The notes below the pieces were generated by a model that was not told the origin of the DNA, searched no databases, and saw only the letters and a list, made by a program, of their open reading frames with translations. 64,000 nt of DNA, from the NCBI GenBank assembly GCA_000231825.2, contig JH720333.1, forward strand, positions 632,802 through 696,801. The letters run 5' to 3'. The position numbers and the translations under genes are program-made. Of this stretch, positions 36,693 through 50,500 are shown piece after piece; within the stretch, counting starts at the first letter, position 1; each line of letters opens with the position of its first letter. The stretch comes from Tetrahymena elliotti 4EA. Its lineage: Eukaryota > Ciliophora > Oligohymenophorea > Hymenostomatida > Tetrahymenidae.

Positions 36693-38547
36693 ATGAATAA
36701 AGGAAAGTAGTATAGTTTAGTTAGATACTTTGACATTTTAGCTCCTCCATACTATTAAAAAATAAATGAAGATCATTATAAAAAGAAAACAGTTGTTGGA
36801 GGACTGTTTTCTCTCTTTTTAATGTTTGCTTCATTCGGGTATTTATTATATTAGCTCATTTTCTTTTACCAAGGTCAAATCTCTCCCAGATTTAATCAAT
36901 ATGATGAGTTTAAAGAATATGGATTTGAATACAAAATTTAGCTTAATAGCCTTTTTATTTCTCTCAGTTAAAATTCAAGAGTTCTATTTGATATAGAAAA
37001 AGAAAAAAAAATTCAATATTTTGATATCTATCTGTAGGATATTTAAAATAATTAAATATTATAATCAAGCTACTCTCTTAATGGAGATGTATACTTTTTA
37101 CAAAAAAATTAAGATTATATAATCCTCAAAAGCCAAGCTATCCCCTTTTAAGAGAATTAATACATAATAAGTATTGACTAATGCTCAGGAAATTATTTAA
37201 GAGATCCAGATTTTAGATGTGCAACTTAAAATGAAATGGATTAGTTGCTTTCATAATAAGATATACTAGCATTAGTTATATTGAGAGATAAGACATTTTC
37301 TATTTAAGATAATAAATCTACATCTAGGGCTTTTTTAACATATACTATATTTAATCAAAAGTAAAAATCTAGCGGCCTATTACTTACCAAATCTTAACAA
37401 ATGAAAATTCAATCAGGATTTTTATTTTATTCAACTGAATATGTTTAATAAATATATGACTTTAATTCTCAAAATATTTTTGGTGAGCATATACTTCAAG
37501 AAAACTAATATTGTGAATTCTTATTTTAATTAGATAATATGGTTAGATAAAGTTAAGTTTAGTATCCTTAAATATCAGAAGTATTTGCCTAAGTATGGGG
37601 TTTGACATCTTTATTATTACTTTCTGGGTATATTTTCAAATATATTACATAAGCCACACTTGCATAGGATTTTTTAGGTATATAGCTAAAATATTATTAC
37701 AAAAAGACAGCTTTGAGACTCTTTGGGTAGACTGAAAATGTAAATTAAAGCAATATCGAATTAAATGCATAAGCAGAATCTATTTCAAAATAAAATGAGG
37801 AAATCAAAAACAAAAACTTTAAAAAAAACTTGAAAGACTTTTTTAAAATATCAAATTTCCAAAAGTAAATTGTTTATTTCATTTTTGAGTTTTCAGTGAT
37901 TATTTAATTTAAATATTTTAAATTTAAATTTCAAGAAAAGTAATCTAACAATTTTTATTTAAAGATGGAAAATATTCTTCTTTCCAAGAAGTTGTTTAAA
38001 ACGTAAGAAAAATATGACTGAAAATGAAAAACTATTAGATTAGCTGATTCAATAGACAAACAAAGACATGTGTGTGTTTGAAATGCAAAAAGAATTTTTA
38101 AAACTAAGAGCAGCTGTAAAGTTACTATTAAGTCCTGAATAATACTCTGCAATTCATATGTGTGGCTGTGACTTAATAAACGATGAATAAATTAGCGAAT
38201 TAGAGCATGCTAAATAAAATTACTCGAAAAAGGAAAGAAAGTAAATGGAAGAGTAGAATGATAATATTTCATCTAATATGAGTGCCTCGGACATTAAAAA
38301 TCCAATCAACAGTTACTCAATAGAGCATTCAATAATCTAAGTAACTTAAGAAAGAATTTTAAATCACTTAGAATTAATGAACAAAGTTGATGTAGATCCT
38401 CATTACAGATAATAATGTTTATAAAGGTTCTTAAAAATGAATTAATAAAATCTCAATTTTGCATAAAACTAAATAAATCAAAGAATTTTAGACTGCATCA
38501 TAGGAATTTCTACTAATGAAAATTAGCAAAAAATTGAAGAAATATGA
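36693..38547 (+). CDS. two-membrane-span protein, family member A
   Basis: Exons 36693-37864 and 37965-38547 encode 584 residues. The short N-terminal cytosolic part has RYFDILAPPYYQKINEDHYKKK, then TM1 at about residues 40-65, an extracytoplasmic loop of about 240 residues with Cys residues, and TM2 near VFAQVWGLTSLLLLSGYIF. After TM2 comes a conserved block (LAQDFLGIQLKYYYKKTALR), and the intron falls just after the NFQK/KWK junction. The cytosolic tail contains VFEMQKEFLKLRAAVKLLLS and MCGCDLI. The closest relative in the window is member B (58222): the exon structure and even the splice position are identical. The family looks ciliate-specific; I do not know its function. Confidence 0.82.
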
Positions 38548-39084
38548 GAAGAAAATATTAATAATTTTTTGTCATAAATGATTTAAATATATTTGTAAAT
38601 TATAGTTTATTATTTTGTAGGTAGAAAGGTTTTTTTTAAACATATTTTAGCATTTTAAAAAAATTAATAGAAAGATAGATTGATTTGATTGATAAATGGT
38701 ATTTATTATTTTAAATTATTAAAATTTTATTAAAAAAATTATTGATCAACTCAAATAATATCTTCAAACTAAATAAAAGAAATAAAATGAATTTAATTTA
38801 TATAACACCATTTTAAAATTTTTTAATCAATATTTTGTAGATAATTTTCAATGACTCTTTTTTTTAATATGTAGAAGCACCTCACATTGAGTAAGTATTT
38901 TTATTTTAAAAACATTTTCAAGAAACTTTGAATTTTTAATTAAGAAGATGTATTTTCTGGAAATTTAATTTAAAATACATTTATTAATGTGTTTTTGTTC
39001 TAAAAAAAAGAGCAATATTGAACTCTAACAATACAAAAAATATATTTACAAATTTAACATTTTTAATAATTTTATTTGTTTAAA
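38548..39084. other. intergenic between convergent genes
   Basis: This is AT-rich DNA between the stop codons of family member A (+) and the giant surface-protein gene (-). No feature was seen. Confidence 0.6.
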
Positions 39085-41521
39085 TCAGTCATTTACTGTT
39101 GATAATTACTTTAGCCTATTTTAAAATTTTTAATCAATGCTATTGGATGGTTCTGACCTTACTTCTAAAAATTAATCATCCTATTTTTGATTTGCTTTGA
39201 TGTGTGTATGTATTTAATTTAAAGAAATATTTTATATTTGTTGACTTAATGAATAATTACCTTTTCTATAAAATTATTTTAGGTTTAAATGGTAATCTTC
39301 ATAATTTTTTCTTTAGTTTTTTAATACTTGCAAAGATTAATTCTTCTTTTCACTTTCTATTTAGTAAATTACTTTATCAACTAACTCTTACCATAATTTT
39401 TTTGTTTTTATTTTCTTTTTAACAATTAGCAATAATACTTTATGGACTGGCTTTTATTCTCTTAATTTTTATTGAATTCCTATTATAAACTTTTCCCAAA
39501 AGGTTGAAATTAAAATCGAAATAGAATCTATTGTTATTTTAGTATTTATCATGATGAATATCATAATTGGTATTAATTTATATTAATCATTTGTCTAATG
39601 TATGAAAATAAATATATTTATCACACTTAATACTAAACCATTGCATATTTTTTTCTCTAATCTGTTAAATTTATTTTTTTCATTTGGATTACCTATTTAA
39701 AAAATAAATTTTATGATTTTTATTTAAATTAAATTTATACATTTATGTAGCATCAGCTTATAAGATAAAATAGTACTCAGACATAAACCAAATTAAATTC
39801 CTTGATTATCAGTCATAGAGATAGCTAGAACTATTATTACTTTATAAAAAATGTTGATGAATTCCCAGTAAAGATATTTCCTTTTGTATTGGCTGTATAA
39901 AAACCCTAAACAAGATTCATACTTAAATGAATCCAATTTAAATTTATTAGATCTCATAATATGAATTAGAGCAAGTAAAATAATAGTCCATAGGATCATT
40001 ACAGTAAAATTGTAAATATAAGCATATTTATAGTATGTATCGTCACATACTATTCTGGTATATTTTTAAAGATAATATACTTCTTCCACCTTAATGCAAT
40101 AAAGCTTTTTAAAAAAATATACTTAAATTTTTATTTAATCTCTAAATAAATTTTACAGATTCAAAAATTAACTAAGCTATTCCTGTAAAGTTCAAAGCTA
40201 CCATGATAATCATTATATTTACACAATTTTTGAAGTAAATATAAAAAGATGTTTTAAATTAAAAGATAAAAAAACAAATTACTATAATTGATAAATATAA
40301 CGCTATAAACAAAGCTTAAGATAAGATTATCCTGAAAAATATGTAATGAATCATATTTTAAAAGTGCAATAAATATAAATCAGATATCAAGCAATCAAAT
40401 TAGCAAAGCATTTCATAAATAGGATTTGATATGAATTTCAAAAAAGATAAATTATCAAAATTTAAAAAGTTAGGGTTTATCTTTAATAATAAGCCTATAA
40501 TTTAAAAATAACCCAATATATACTTCATCAGAACATAATCTTCTGCCTCATTTATTCTGGCATTATTTACACCTCTTTTTCTTAATTTTTTTGCTATCTT
40601 ACTGAGCAAACAATTTATAAAATATTTTTATTAAGTCCATTATAAATAGATATACAATCCTATCACTGAGACCAAATAAACCCATTTATAACTTAGCTAT
40701 TATTTTGCTTCTTAGCAACTTTAAATTAAAAAATTAAAATTTTCAATAAATAAAATTGTTAGATAATATTACGATTAACACTAATATTATGAAGTCTAAT
40801 AGTAATTTTCGTTCCAGTATTCACCAAGTATATCGCAATCTTCACAAAGAGCACCTAAATACCCTAATCAGTAATTAAAGATATCACATTTAAATTCGAC
40901 TTTTTATTAATTAATACCTTCTTTGCAATAATATATTTGTGAGGATGATACTTTTTTTTTAAGGCTATTATAGCTTTTCCTAATCTATTAATTACTTAGA
41001 GTGTCTCCAATACAGTTTTAAGGAGAGTTTTTACATTCTAAAAAGATTGGAGAAGTCACGCTATTCTTCCAATAACCATTTGGAATTAGCAAAACATTTT
41101 AATAGCAAATAAAACCATCTACTTTTGGGCAGATATTACAAAAAGTAGAGTTCACTTATAACGAAAATGAATTATTACTACAGGGAACGCACTAATCAAA
41201 ATTATTTTAAGTTTTAGTTTTAAAATATCAAATTTAGCAAGTGGGATCAAACTTAAAATGAACAACAAAAAACTATTATTAGCCTATTTCATTCCTGATT
41301 TCATCAAATGTTAATTAAATAGACAAAATTTCATTTATGTTTCCAAATATTTTTAGATAATTTGTTAAATTGAAAGTTCCATTTTAAAATGGCACTTTAG
41401 TATCTTCAAAAAATGTTCCTTTATTTTGTGATATTGACTTTGCCTTTAAAAAGAATTATCCTCCATCTAACTCTTTAAATTATTATCCATAATCATCTAA
41501 AAGCAACACAAGACAATCATA
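39085..41521 (-). other. C-terminal Cys motif and multi-pass membrane module of the giant gene
   Basis: Exons 41521-40918, 40863-40782, 40718-40157, 40104-39741 and 39692-39085. The first exon contains FDPTC, then CVPCSNNSFSL, NSTFCNICP and NGYWKN, an ephrin-receptor/GCC2-GCC3-like pattern, followed by GYLGALCEDCD. Hydrophobic helices include KWVYLVSVIGLYIYLQW, a pair in FIALYLSIIVICFFIF, NIMIIMVALNFTGIAQLIF, FTVMILWTIILLALIHIM and WEFINIFYKVIIVLAISM. The polar C-terminus is about 130 residues. The order resembles the seven-to-nine-helix ends of other ciliate beta-helix membrane proteins. Confidence 0.75.
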
Positions 41522-44500
41522 CTTTTTGATAAAATAAAATGAATAAATAATTTTGCTTAATTAATACTCATACCTCTAGCCTTCCACTTGATTAGACTTT
41601 TAAAATTGAATTATTTTTGTAGTAAATTTAATCATAATACAAAACCATTGAATTAGGAGAACTTATTAAAGCAGACCCAAAATATGTAGCAATATTAAAT
41701 ATATCATAGTTTTTTTTAGAAATCGGTTTTAAATATTGTTTAATGTTAGTGTAGAGTATAGCACCAATTTATGCTGTATTTTAGTTAAACTGATTATATT
41801 AAAAGTATAAGTTAAATAAGTTTTAATCTGATAGTTGCTCATAGTATATAGCTCCTCCTTTATTGAACGCTTTGTTCTATAAAAATAGACATTCTTAGAT
41901 ATTTACAGTAAAAGCTTAATAGAATTTTATTGTTAAAGCACCTCCATTATTTGCATAATTTTAAGTAAAATTACAATTCTTGATATTATTTTAGAAATCT
42001 TGAGGATTTAACAAAGCTCTGTATTTTGATTTTTCATTCACAATTTATTATTTAATAATGATTGATCCACCTATTTAACTTCCAATATTCATTATAAATG
42101 ATGATCTTTAGATTAAAAACTTTTCAGCGACCATATAGATTGTAGCTAGTTCGCATTACAAACACTATAAGCCAATAAAGTCAGCTTTTTCTAATTAAAG
42201 AAATTAAGTATCGAGTAAAATTAAGCTTTAAACATTCTTTAATTTTGATTCTTAAACAATATTTTAGAAAGACGATTTCATTATGAAAATTGTTCTTGAT
42301 TGAATACTTAAAAAACTTTGATTGCATATAAAATTAGAGTAGTTATTATTGTAATCATAATATTCTTTACTAAGTTTGAAGTTAAATAATCCTGGATATA
42401 AATAAATTAATTTATATTGTGTCAAATTAATTTAATTTAACTTTTTAGCTGCTGATTCAAATGAGCTATCAATTATTTAAATATAATTGATTGATGAAAA
42501 TTTGAATAATGAGCAATTGTTCTAAAACAAAAAATTTTCTTATTTTTGTTCAATAATTTTAAGAATATAATCTAAATTCATCGAAGGATCATGATAGATT
42601 TATGAAGCAGTAATTATTACTCTCTACATGCTATTTCCAATAAAAGAAAAATCTAAAAATGCTCCTTAAAGGGCATAGTTATTTTACATGATTGTATTAG
42701 CCATTTAAAAAGCTAAGTTTCCATCAAATGGTGTTATATATATTGCTCCTCCAGATATAGTTGCAAAATTATTGGAAATCTAAGAATCTTGTATTAATAC
42801 ATCCAAGCTTTTCATAAACTTTGTGTCAATAAAAATAGCACCTCCTTAACTCGATGCATCAACTAAAGCAGCTCTGCTTTAGAAAATTTAAGTTTAATTT
42901 AGTATTAACTATGAATGATAATAACCCTTAAAATATAAAGCTCCACCTTTCTATGCAAATCCTGACTAAAAAATGCATAAAGAAAGCTTTAATTTAAATG
43001 AATTATTGTATAAAAGGCCTCCTAATATTATTGAAGAATTTGTAATTTAGTTGTTTTGGTTGACAAAATTACAAGAATCTAAATAAGCATAATTTGATTT
43101 TATAGATACTGCATTTCTAGTTGAGTTGCTATAATTATTTTTAAAATCTGATTTCTATAATATAACCTCGCTTTATTATGAGTCTATACACAAACAAGAG
43201 CAAGATTCAAAGTAATCGTCAAAAATCTATTTTTAAAATTCAAATAATAATTAGTAAAATATGAAAATAAGTAATAAAAATATTATTAAATAAATACCAG
43301 AGAAGGATCTAAGAAAGCATTGTTATCTTGGAAATTGAGCTAATTTAAATTAATTTATTGTGCAGGAATACTTTTGATTGTAATAATTGATGTAACAATC
43401 AATTATTAGCGAACAATAATAGTTGTCTGACTAAAATTAATATTGCTTAAATTAATTATTGAAGTTCTTCCCTATTCTAAGTTGAACCCATTAATAATAT
43501 AAATTATTGGATAGCTAGTTATGAGATTAGAGGCATTAAAAAATATGATTTCAATACTGTTTGATATTTACTAAATGGAGAATAAAATATTTTTTATCTA
43601 TTGATCAGATTAACTATTGGCTATGTTGATATTTCTAGCTACAAAATAGTTTGAATTTTATAATTGAATTATTGTGATCTGATTTATATTTGTTATATTA
43701 AATTGATTAATTACCAGTTTGAAGCATGTTTGAATTGAAAATAAAACTGAATTAAGATAATCATCTTACTTATTTTATTAATTAATTTAGATATTACTAA
43801 TTTTTATCTTATCATAATCTTAGGAACTACCAATATAATAAAAGACATGTGATTCAAAAAACTTAACCGTATTATTATCAATAACCACATGATCAAATGA
43901 AAACAGGTAAGATTAATTTTTCATATAAACTTTTCTATCTATATTGTCAGAATAAAAATTTGAAAATAAATGGACTTATGATAATATATTGTTTTAGACA
44001 TTCAGCTGTAAACATACCAATTAATTAGCTTCTATCAACTTACTAAATTTGTTTTCATTTTAAATCATATTCCCATCAATAAGGATATTATTAAAAAAAT
44101 TGTAAACAAGATTTGTTAGAAAGAATATTTATGAGTTAGAATAAATTGTATTCCTTTATATTCGTAGAAGAGACACTTCACTAGAACATAATGACTTTGA
44201 GTCAGTTTGATTTATCATAAATAGTAAAGAATTTTTAATAATTAAATTATCATTAATGTTTGTGTTATTTATTATCATAGTCAAATTAGTGTATGATAAG
44301 CTGATTACTGAAGATTATTAAAAATATACCTAATTTTAACAAAAAAATAAAAATTGATAAGACTATTTTAAAGAATTTTAAATAATTTACATCTGAAATG
44401 GTAAGGTTATTTATTTTCAAACTCAAATCTTTATACTTGGAATTCTTGCTTGTGTTTATGAAGCTAAAAATATTTTACTAATATAATGGTAAATTTGTTA

Positions 44501-47500
44501 GAGTAGTATTTGTTATTTCAATCTTATTTCTTAAATTGTAAACGAATATATTGAAGAAAAGCTACTAAATAGACTCATAGTTGTATTAATTAAATCCATT
44601 CAATAATATACTATCATTTTTATATGGGTTTTTAATATCATAATAATTGCTTAATGTTCCATTGATTGAGCAATTATTAAAGGTAAAGGAATATGTGTCA
44701 GTATTATTGATAGATATTATTTGATTATGTAAAACATTGCTAAGCTACTGAAAATTCAAATTCTAAAATTCAACATTTAAAAATCCATTTATTGAAAATT
44801 AATTGTATAAATTCATCTAAGTAGGAATAATATTGTTTGGATCAAGAGTTTAATTTCCAATAAAATTAATTTAAAGTATTTCTAACTTTGGAATAAGTGA
44901 AAGCAAATTAGTAGCAATTGAAGTTGATTCACCCAATACACAAGTTTTGTCTAATATGTAGACATTTACCAATATTTCTCTTACTCCAAGTTCATTCATA
45001 TAAACTAATGCTTTTCTAAATTCTGTCACATTTACAATGAGATTATCCCATTAAACTTCTTTAGCTCTTTATAGGTTAATTGGATCTGATTATGTCCCAG
45101 ATCCCAGTTAGTCATAAATACTTTTACAAGAAGCATATAAGTTTGTTTCTTTTCTATACACACAAGACACTTAATTTTTAAGGCACAATGAACAAGAATT
45201 GGTGTTTTAATTCAATCTCCATTCATAATTTTAAGTAATATTAGGGTTTAAATTGACTATATCTAACTACCCTACTTTTCTACAAGAAAAACATTTTGCA
45301 TCATATAGTTTAAATGGATTAACTGTAATAGTATTCTATTCACATGAAGCACATCCGATTGGGCATAAGAAGCAATCTTGCTTGTTAGAATTGAAATGAG
45401 TCAAGTATTTTAAATTGATATTCATTTATTAATAAAATGAGCCAATATAACTATTTAAGGTCTCAATTTTCTATAACAAATAGCTGTATGAACAAGATAC
45501 ACAGATAGGCTAATTACTTTTCATTAAGCATAAACTACAAGAATCTCCACATAAATTTTTAATACAAAGGTTATTCAATAAAAAGTACCCATCTTTACAA
45601 GCAGAGCAAAATATTTCATATTCCTTATTATTTAATTAATTTAATCTGTCTTATAAGGAAGGTTTTAGATGCTCATAAATAATTTAATTCGTCCTGTTCT
45701 TTAGCTCTTATTGCTGTATTGATTCATTAAAAATTTCACCTAAAAAATTTTAATTTTAATACAAAACTTAATATATATTATTTTACTTTCATAGCAACTT
45801 GAGCATCCTTCTGGACATTGACTACAACCAGAGTATGTTGGAAATAAAACTATTGAGGGATCTTTACTTTTACACTCTATGCATTGATAAAATTTAATGC
45901 CATATTTAATATAACTATAACAGCCTATGCATTAATTAATCTATTTTTAGTATTTTTTTACTTAAAATTTAATATATTTTATTCTAATATATTTTTTTAC
46001 ATGGTCTTTACATTTGGAAGTAGGATCACATTTTCCTTGTGTATCACTAGATTTGTAGTCAAACACAAAGTTTTAGGAACAATATAAGCAATATTAAGAG
46101 CTTTTAAATTTTACTAAGCTTAAACAATTAGAAAAATTTGTATCTGAAGAAGACAAGCATTCATATTTTGGATCATTTTTAGCTTATATTCCTGAACAAG
46201 TATAACACTTTGGTTCATAAACATTTTATTTGTAATCCCACCATATCTAACTAGTAAATGATTATTTTTCCCCATTTTAATTTCCAAAATATTGCACATC
46301 ACAATCTCCTTATTTCTAAATGCAATTATTCACTTTTAAAATTATTTTTTGTTAAAATTTTTCAAAAATAAATTATTTATGTATTTTACTAGATGGTCCT
46401 ACTATATACCCGTCATCGCATATTTAACATCTCTATAAAGTAATAGATGCTAACTTTTCACTTAAATAAAAATCAAATTTACTTGTCATATTGTACCTTA
46501 TATTTGCTTTGAAAAAATTAATGTATAAAAATTGTGTTATTAATTTACCTTGATAACATTATTTACAATTATCTCCACATCTCTCACAGCCTTTGTAATC
46601 CTTTGTTACAACAAAATTTGGATTGCATTATCTACAAAGTTTTTGATACTGTTCTGAATTTAATTAACTAAAATTTATTTTTATTGTATTTTACGAAGAT
46701 AACAATTCACTCCAATTAATACTTTATTGATTATATAAGCCTCCATAAAAGCAACTAATACAATACAAGGGGCATTAATCACATTAATACTTATAATTTA
46801 AAGCGAAATTTTCTTTACATGTCTAGCATTATTCTTTTCCATTATCTTTTTTGTAGCAAATACTACAGTTTGGATCAATACCTTTATTTTTTATTGCAAT
46901 AAGTTACTATCATTTTAAAAAGAAAATAAATGGTTTACATGAATCAATAATCTAGTTAAATGTAATTTATTAATTAGAAATTTAAGTAATTTAATAAGAT
47001 TAAACTAATTAAGGTATTTAAACTATCTAAGATATTTATTTATACTCAATATTATAAGTATCACATTTGACAACATCACCATTCCTTACTTATTTCCTAA
47101 AAATAAAATCTTTTAAAAAGCTCTAAATATTTAGTTTGAAAAGAATTACCACTAATTAAGGCAAATAGCATTTATTTGAACCATTTATTTGTTAGAATCC
47201 AAATAATAATCTTGTAAATTATTATTTTAAATAACTGCTTGATCTTTAAACTTAGAAATGTAGTCTTTATCATAAAAGAAGGAATCTGGATATTTGATGA
47301 TTCTAATTGTATCAGGTAGAGGTAGGCAGTATTGCTTTTTTTGAATTTAATCATCAAATAATAAAAATTCAAATGAACACTCTAAGCAAGTATCCAAATC
47401 TTAGCATTTTTAGCATCTTTTTAAAATAGATATTTATTTTGAAATTTTTGTTGAAAATAAAATGGAAAAGTTAATTAATGCTAATATTTTTAAATTCTAA

Positions 47501-50500
47501 AATTGCGAATAAAATTAAAAGTAAAACGCAATATTAATATTTACCCTTGACCACAAGTATTATTTGATTTTGATATATCTAATTATTTATAGATCAAAGA
47601 TAATGAAAATATATTATTATCTTATGCATTATTTTTTTTAGCAACATCCTCTATCATTTGACTTGAAAAGCAAGTTAAATTTCCAACCCAAATGTATGTT
47701 TTAGGACATCTCAGACAAAGAGGATTAGAACTTGATGATAAACTTTAACATTAACCATACTAATCTGCACAATAATTGAAGTCATTTATATTTATGATTT
47801 AACATTTAGAATCACCTTCTGGAATTCTAATGCATTAATTTGAATTAATATTCATTTGAAGGAAAAATTCACATGTTACTGAAATTAATAAAATAATAAT
47901 TTATAATTTATTATTTTTAATTGAACTTTACATGAATTTGAATCAAAACAATACAAGGGACCACATTATTTACAGATCTATTTTATACCATTTTAGGCAG
48001 CCAGTGTACATTTACCTTTTGAAACAAAATTATTAAATGTTGAATTCATTACTAAAATACAAATTACCATTAAAGCCTAAACAGTAATCTTAAGGTATAG
48101 GAATGCATTGGTTTTAAAATAAACATTAATTAATATGGCAGGTAGAACATTAATTTGAATCTTTTGGGGCACATCTATAATTAGAATCGACACAAGTAGT
48201 TTTTGGATCTATTTAAATACAGCTATTTGTACTATCTAAGCAAAAGATGAATTATAGGCATGAATACTTTTAATAAATCAATATTATTAAGCATATTAAT
48301 AAATGTGAATATTAATGATTACAATATTTTTATTATTTTTAGAATTTTTTTGTGATATACATTAACCATCTTTATTTGTAGCTATAAATTCTGAATCATC
48401 TATTGAGATTTTATCAGTCATTTTTACACAATAATCTAATTTTAATTTAGAAGTTTGCTTGCAAAATCTAATTTTAAAAATATGAATTTTTAATATGGTT
48501 TGATTAATCTATCAAGAAATACCCTTAAATGCAAAAACGAGCTCCAGAATCTCCTGTTTCTAACACTGCTAGGCATTTAGTTGAAACATTTTCTTAAGAT
48601 ACATACAAATTTTAGCTCATTAAAAAGCATTATTGGTTAAGTAAGCAATAATCTTTTGAACAAAATTCATTCTAATAAGTATTTAAAGGCTAACATTTTG
48701 ATGTAAATTCCATTCTACCAGGAAAATTAAATGTTTAAGAATAATCTAAATGTACACAGTTTTAATAATTATTTAGACATAAAGGTCCTACTACACATAT
48801 ACTCTAGGGCGACTAACAACTTTTCGACTGTCCACAATACTTAGCTTTAACTTTTTATTAGAATTTGAATAATAAATATACTGAGATAAAAATGATTATT
48901 TTATTACTTTTGGATCTACATTAAGAAGAATCTTGAGAACATATTTATATTTCTTAGTAATTAAATGCTTAACATTTTCCATTAAGATCTTTGATTACAT
49001 ATATTTCATCTACATCTGTATTTATGCATCTATTTTCATAATTAATGTATAAGTAACAATGATTAAAAGCTAACTCATAGATATTATTTATTGTATATTA
49101 ATTATTTTCTAAACATAAATGAGTTTTATCATCCTTGCACCCATACTTAGTTCCCATTTCAGCACAAAAATAAGTACCATCTTGTCTTTAGAGCCTACAG
49201 TAATTAACTGCACACCATAAAGCATCACTATTTTCTGCTTCACTTCTATAAGGAAGACATTCATAAGTATTTTTTTGTGTTATTACTCTTAAATTACCTT
49301 CTAATGCTTTACATGAATTATCTTCATCTATACAAAAAGATTTTGAACATCTTAGTTTTTATAAAATACATTTGTGTTAAATATTTTTATTGTATAAAAT
49401 TGAATAATTTATCATCTAAAAAAATATTAAGTAAAACTAAATATGGCATAAATTTATATTTATCATACTTTATTGCAGTTGGCTAATTTTCTATTAAGCA
49501 AATATGATTTGCATCTTCTCCAACAATATTGTTGTAATTAATTTGAAAATCTAAGCAAGCCTCTTTACCATGAAAACGTATATCTTGACAAACAAAATCA
49601 ATTTAAAAGTTACATTTATCTATAAATTAGTACTAATAGTTATTTAAAATAGCACAATTTCTTCCTATAAAAATTCCCTTTTATTTTTTCAAAACACATT
49701 TTAACAGTTTCCTCAAATTTTTTAAAACTTACTATGATAGAGTAGTAATTTTTTTATAAAGAAGGAACTAAATCCCATTAAGCACATCCCTAATTATAAA
49801 TTGTATTATCTAAGCAGATAAAATCCAAAGATTATGTACAGTATTATATTTATTAGTTTTTATAAATGTTTAAGTATGCACAAGATTTGTCATAGAATTT
49901 ACCCTGATTTATTATGTAAAAAATTTATTGATAATTATATAAATGTATATTTACAATAGGAAGAGTATTGTTTTATAAGTACTGAGATTTATCATCCCAT
50001 AGCAAGCATGCTTAATCATTTTATTATCTCTAATCTATACAAACATTTTAGCGATCATTCCAATCCATGATTTACTTAGAAGCATATTTATTTAAAAAAG
50101 CACATGTGTAATCAGTAAACTTTCCCTATTTTAAAGATCATTAATTAATTTTTTTCAAAAAATTTATTATAAATTCATTATTACTATTGGCTCTAAAGGA
50201 GACTAATTATTAAGCCAGTTTACACATGCCTAAGTTGATAAATTGCTATTATCAAGGCAAATAGAATTTATTTATTTATTGCATTAAGAAACTTGTTTAT
50301 TAAGGGATTCATTTAGGAAAGCACAAGTTTTATCACTAAAAATACCCTTTTTTATGAACAAAATAGATTAAAATTATATATTATTAGTAATTGTCTAATA
50401 TACCACTGCGTTATCATTACTCTTAGGAGGACTATTTTGTGGATAATTCCATAAAATACATGCTTGATAATTATTTATCTTATTATCTAAACATATGTCA

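Noticed and set aside
39204..39422. A + strand open frame of 72 codons under the standard code
   Set aside because: It lies antisense to the last exon of the giant gene and has only low-complexity hydrophobic content.
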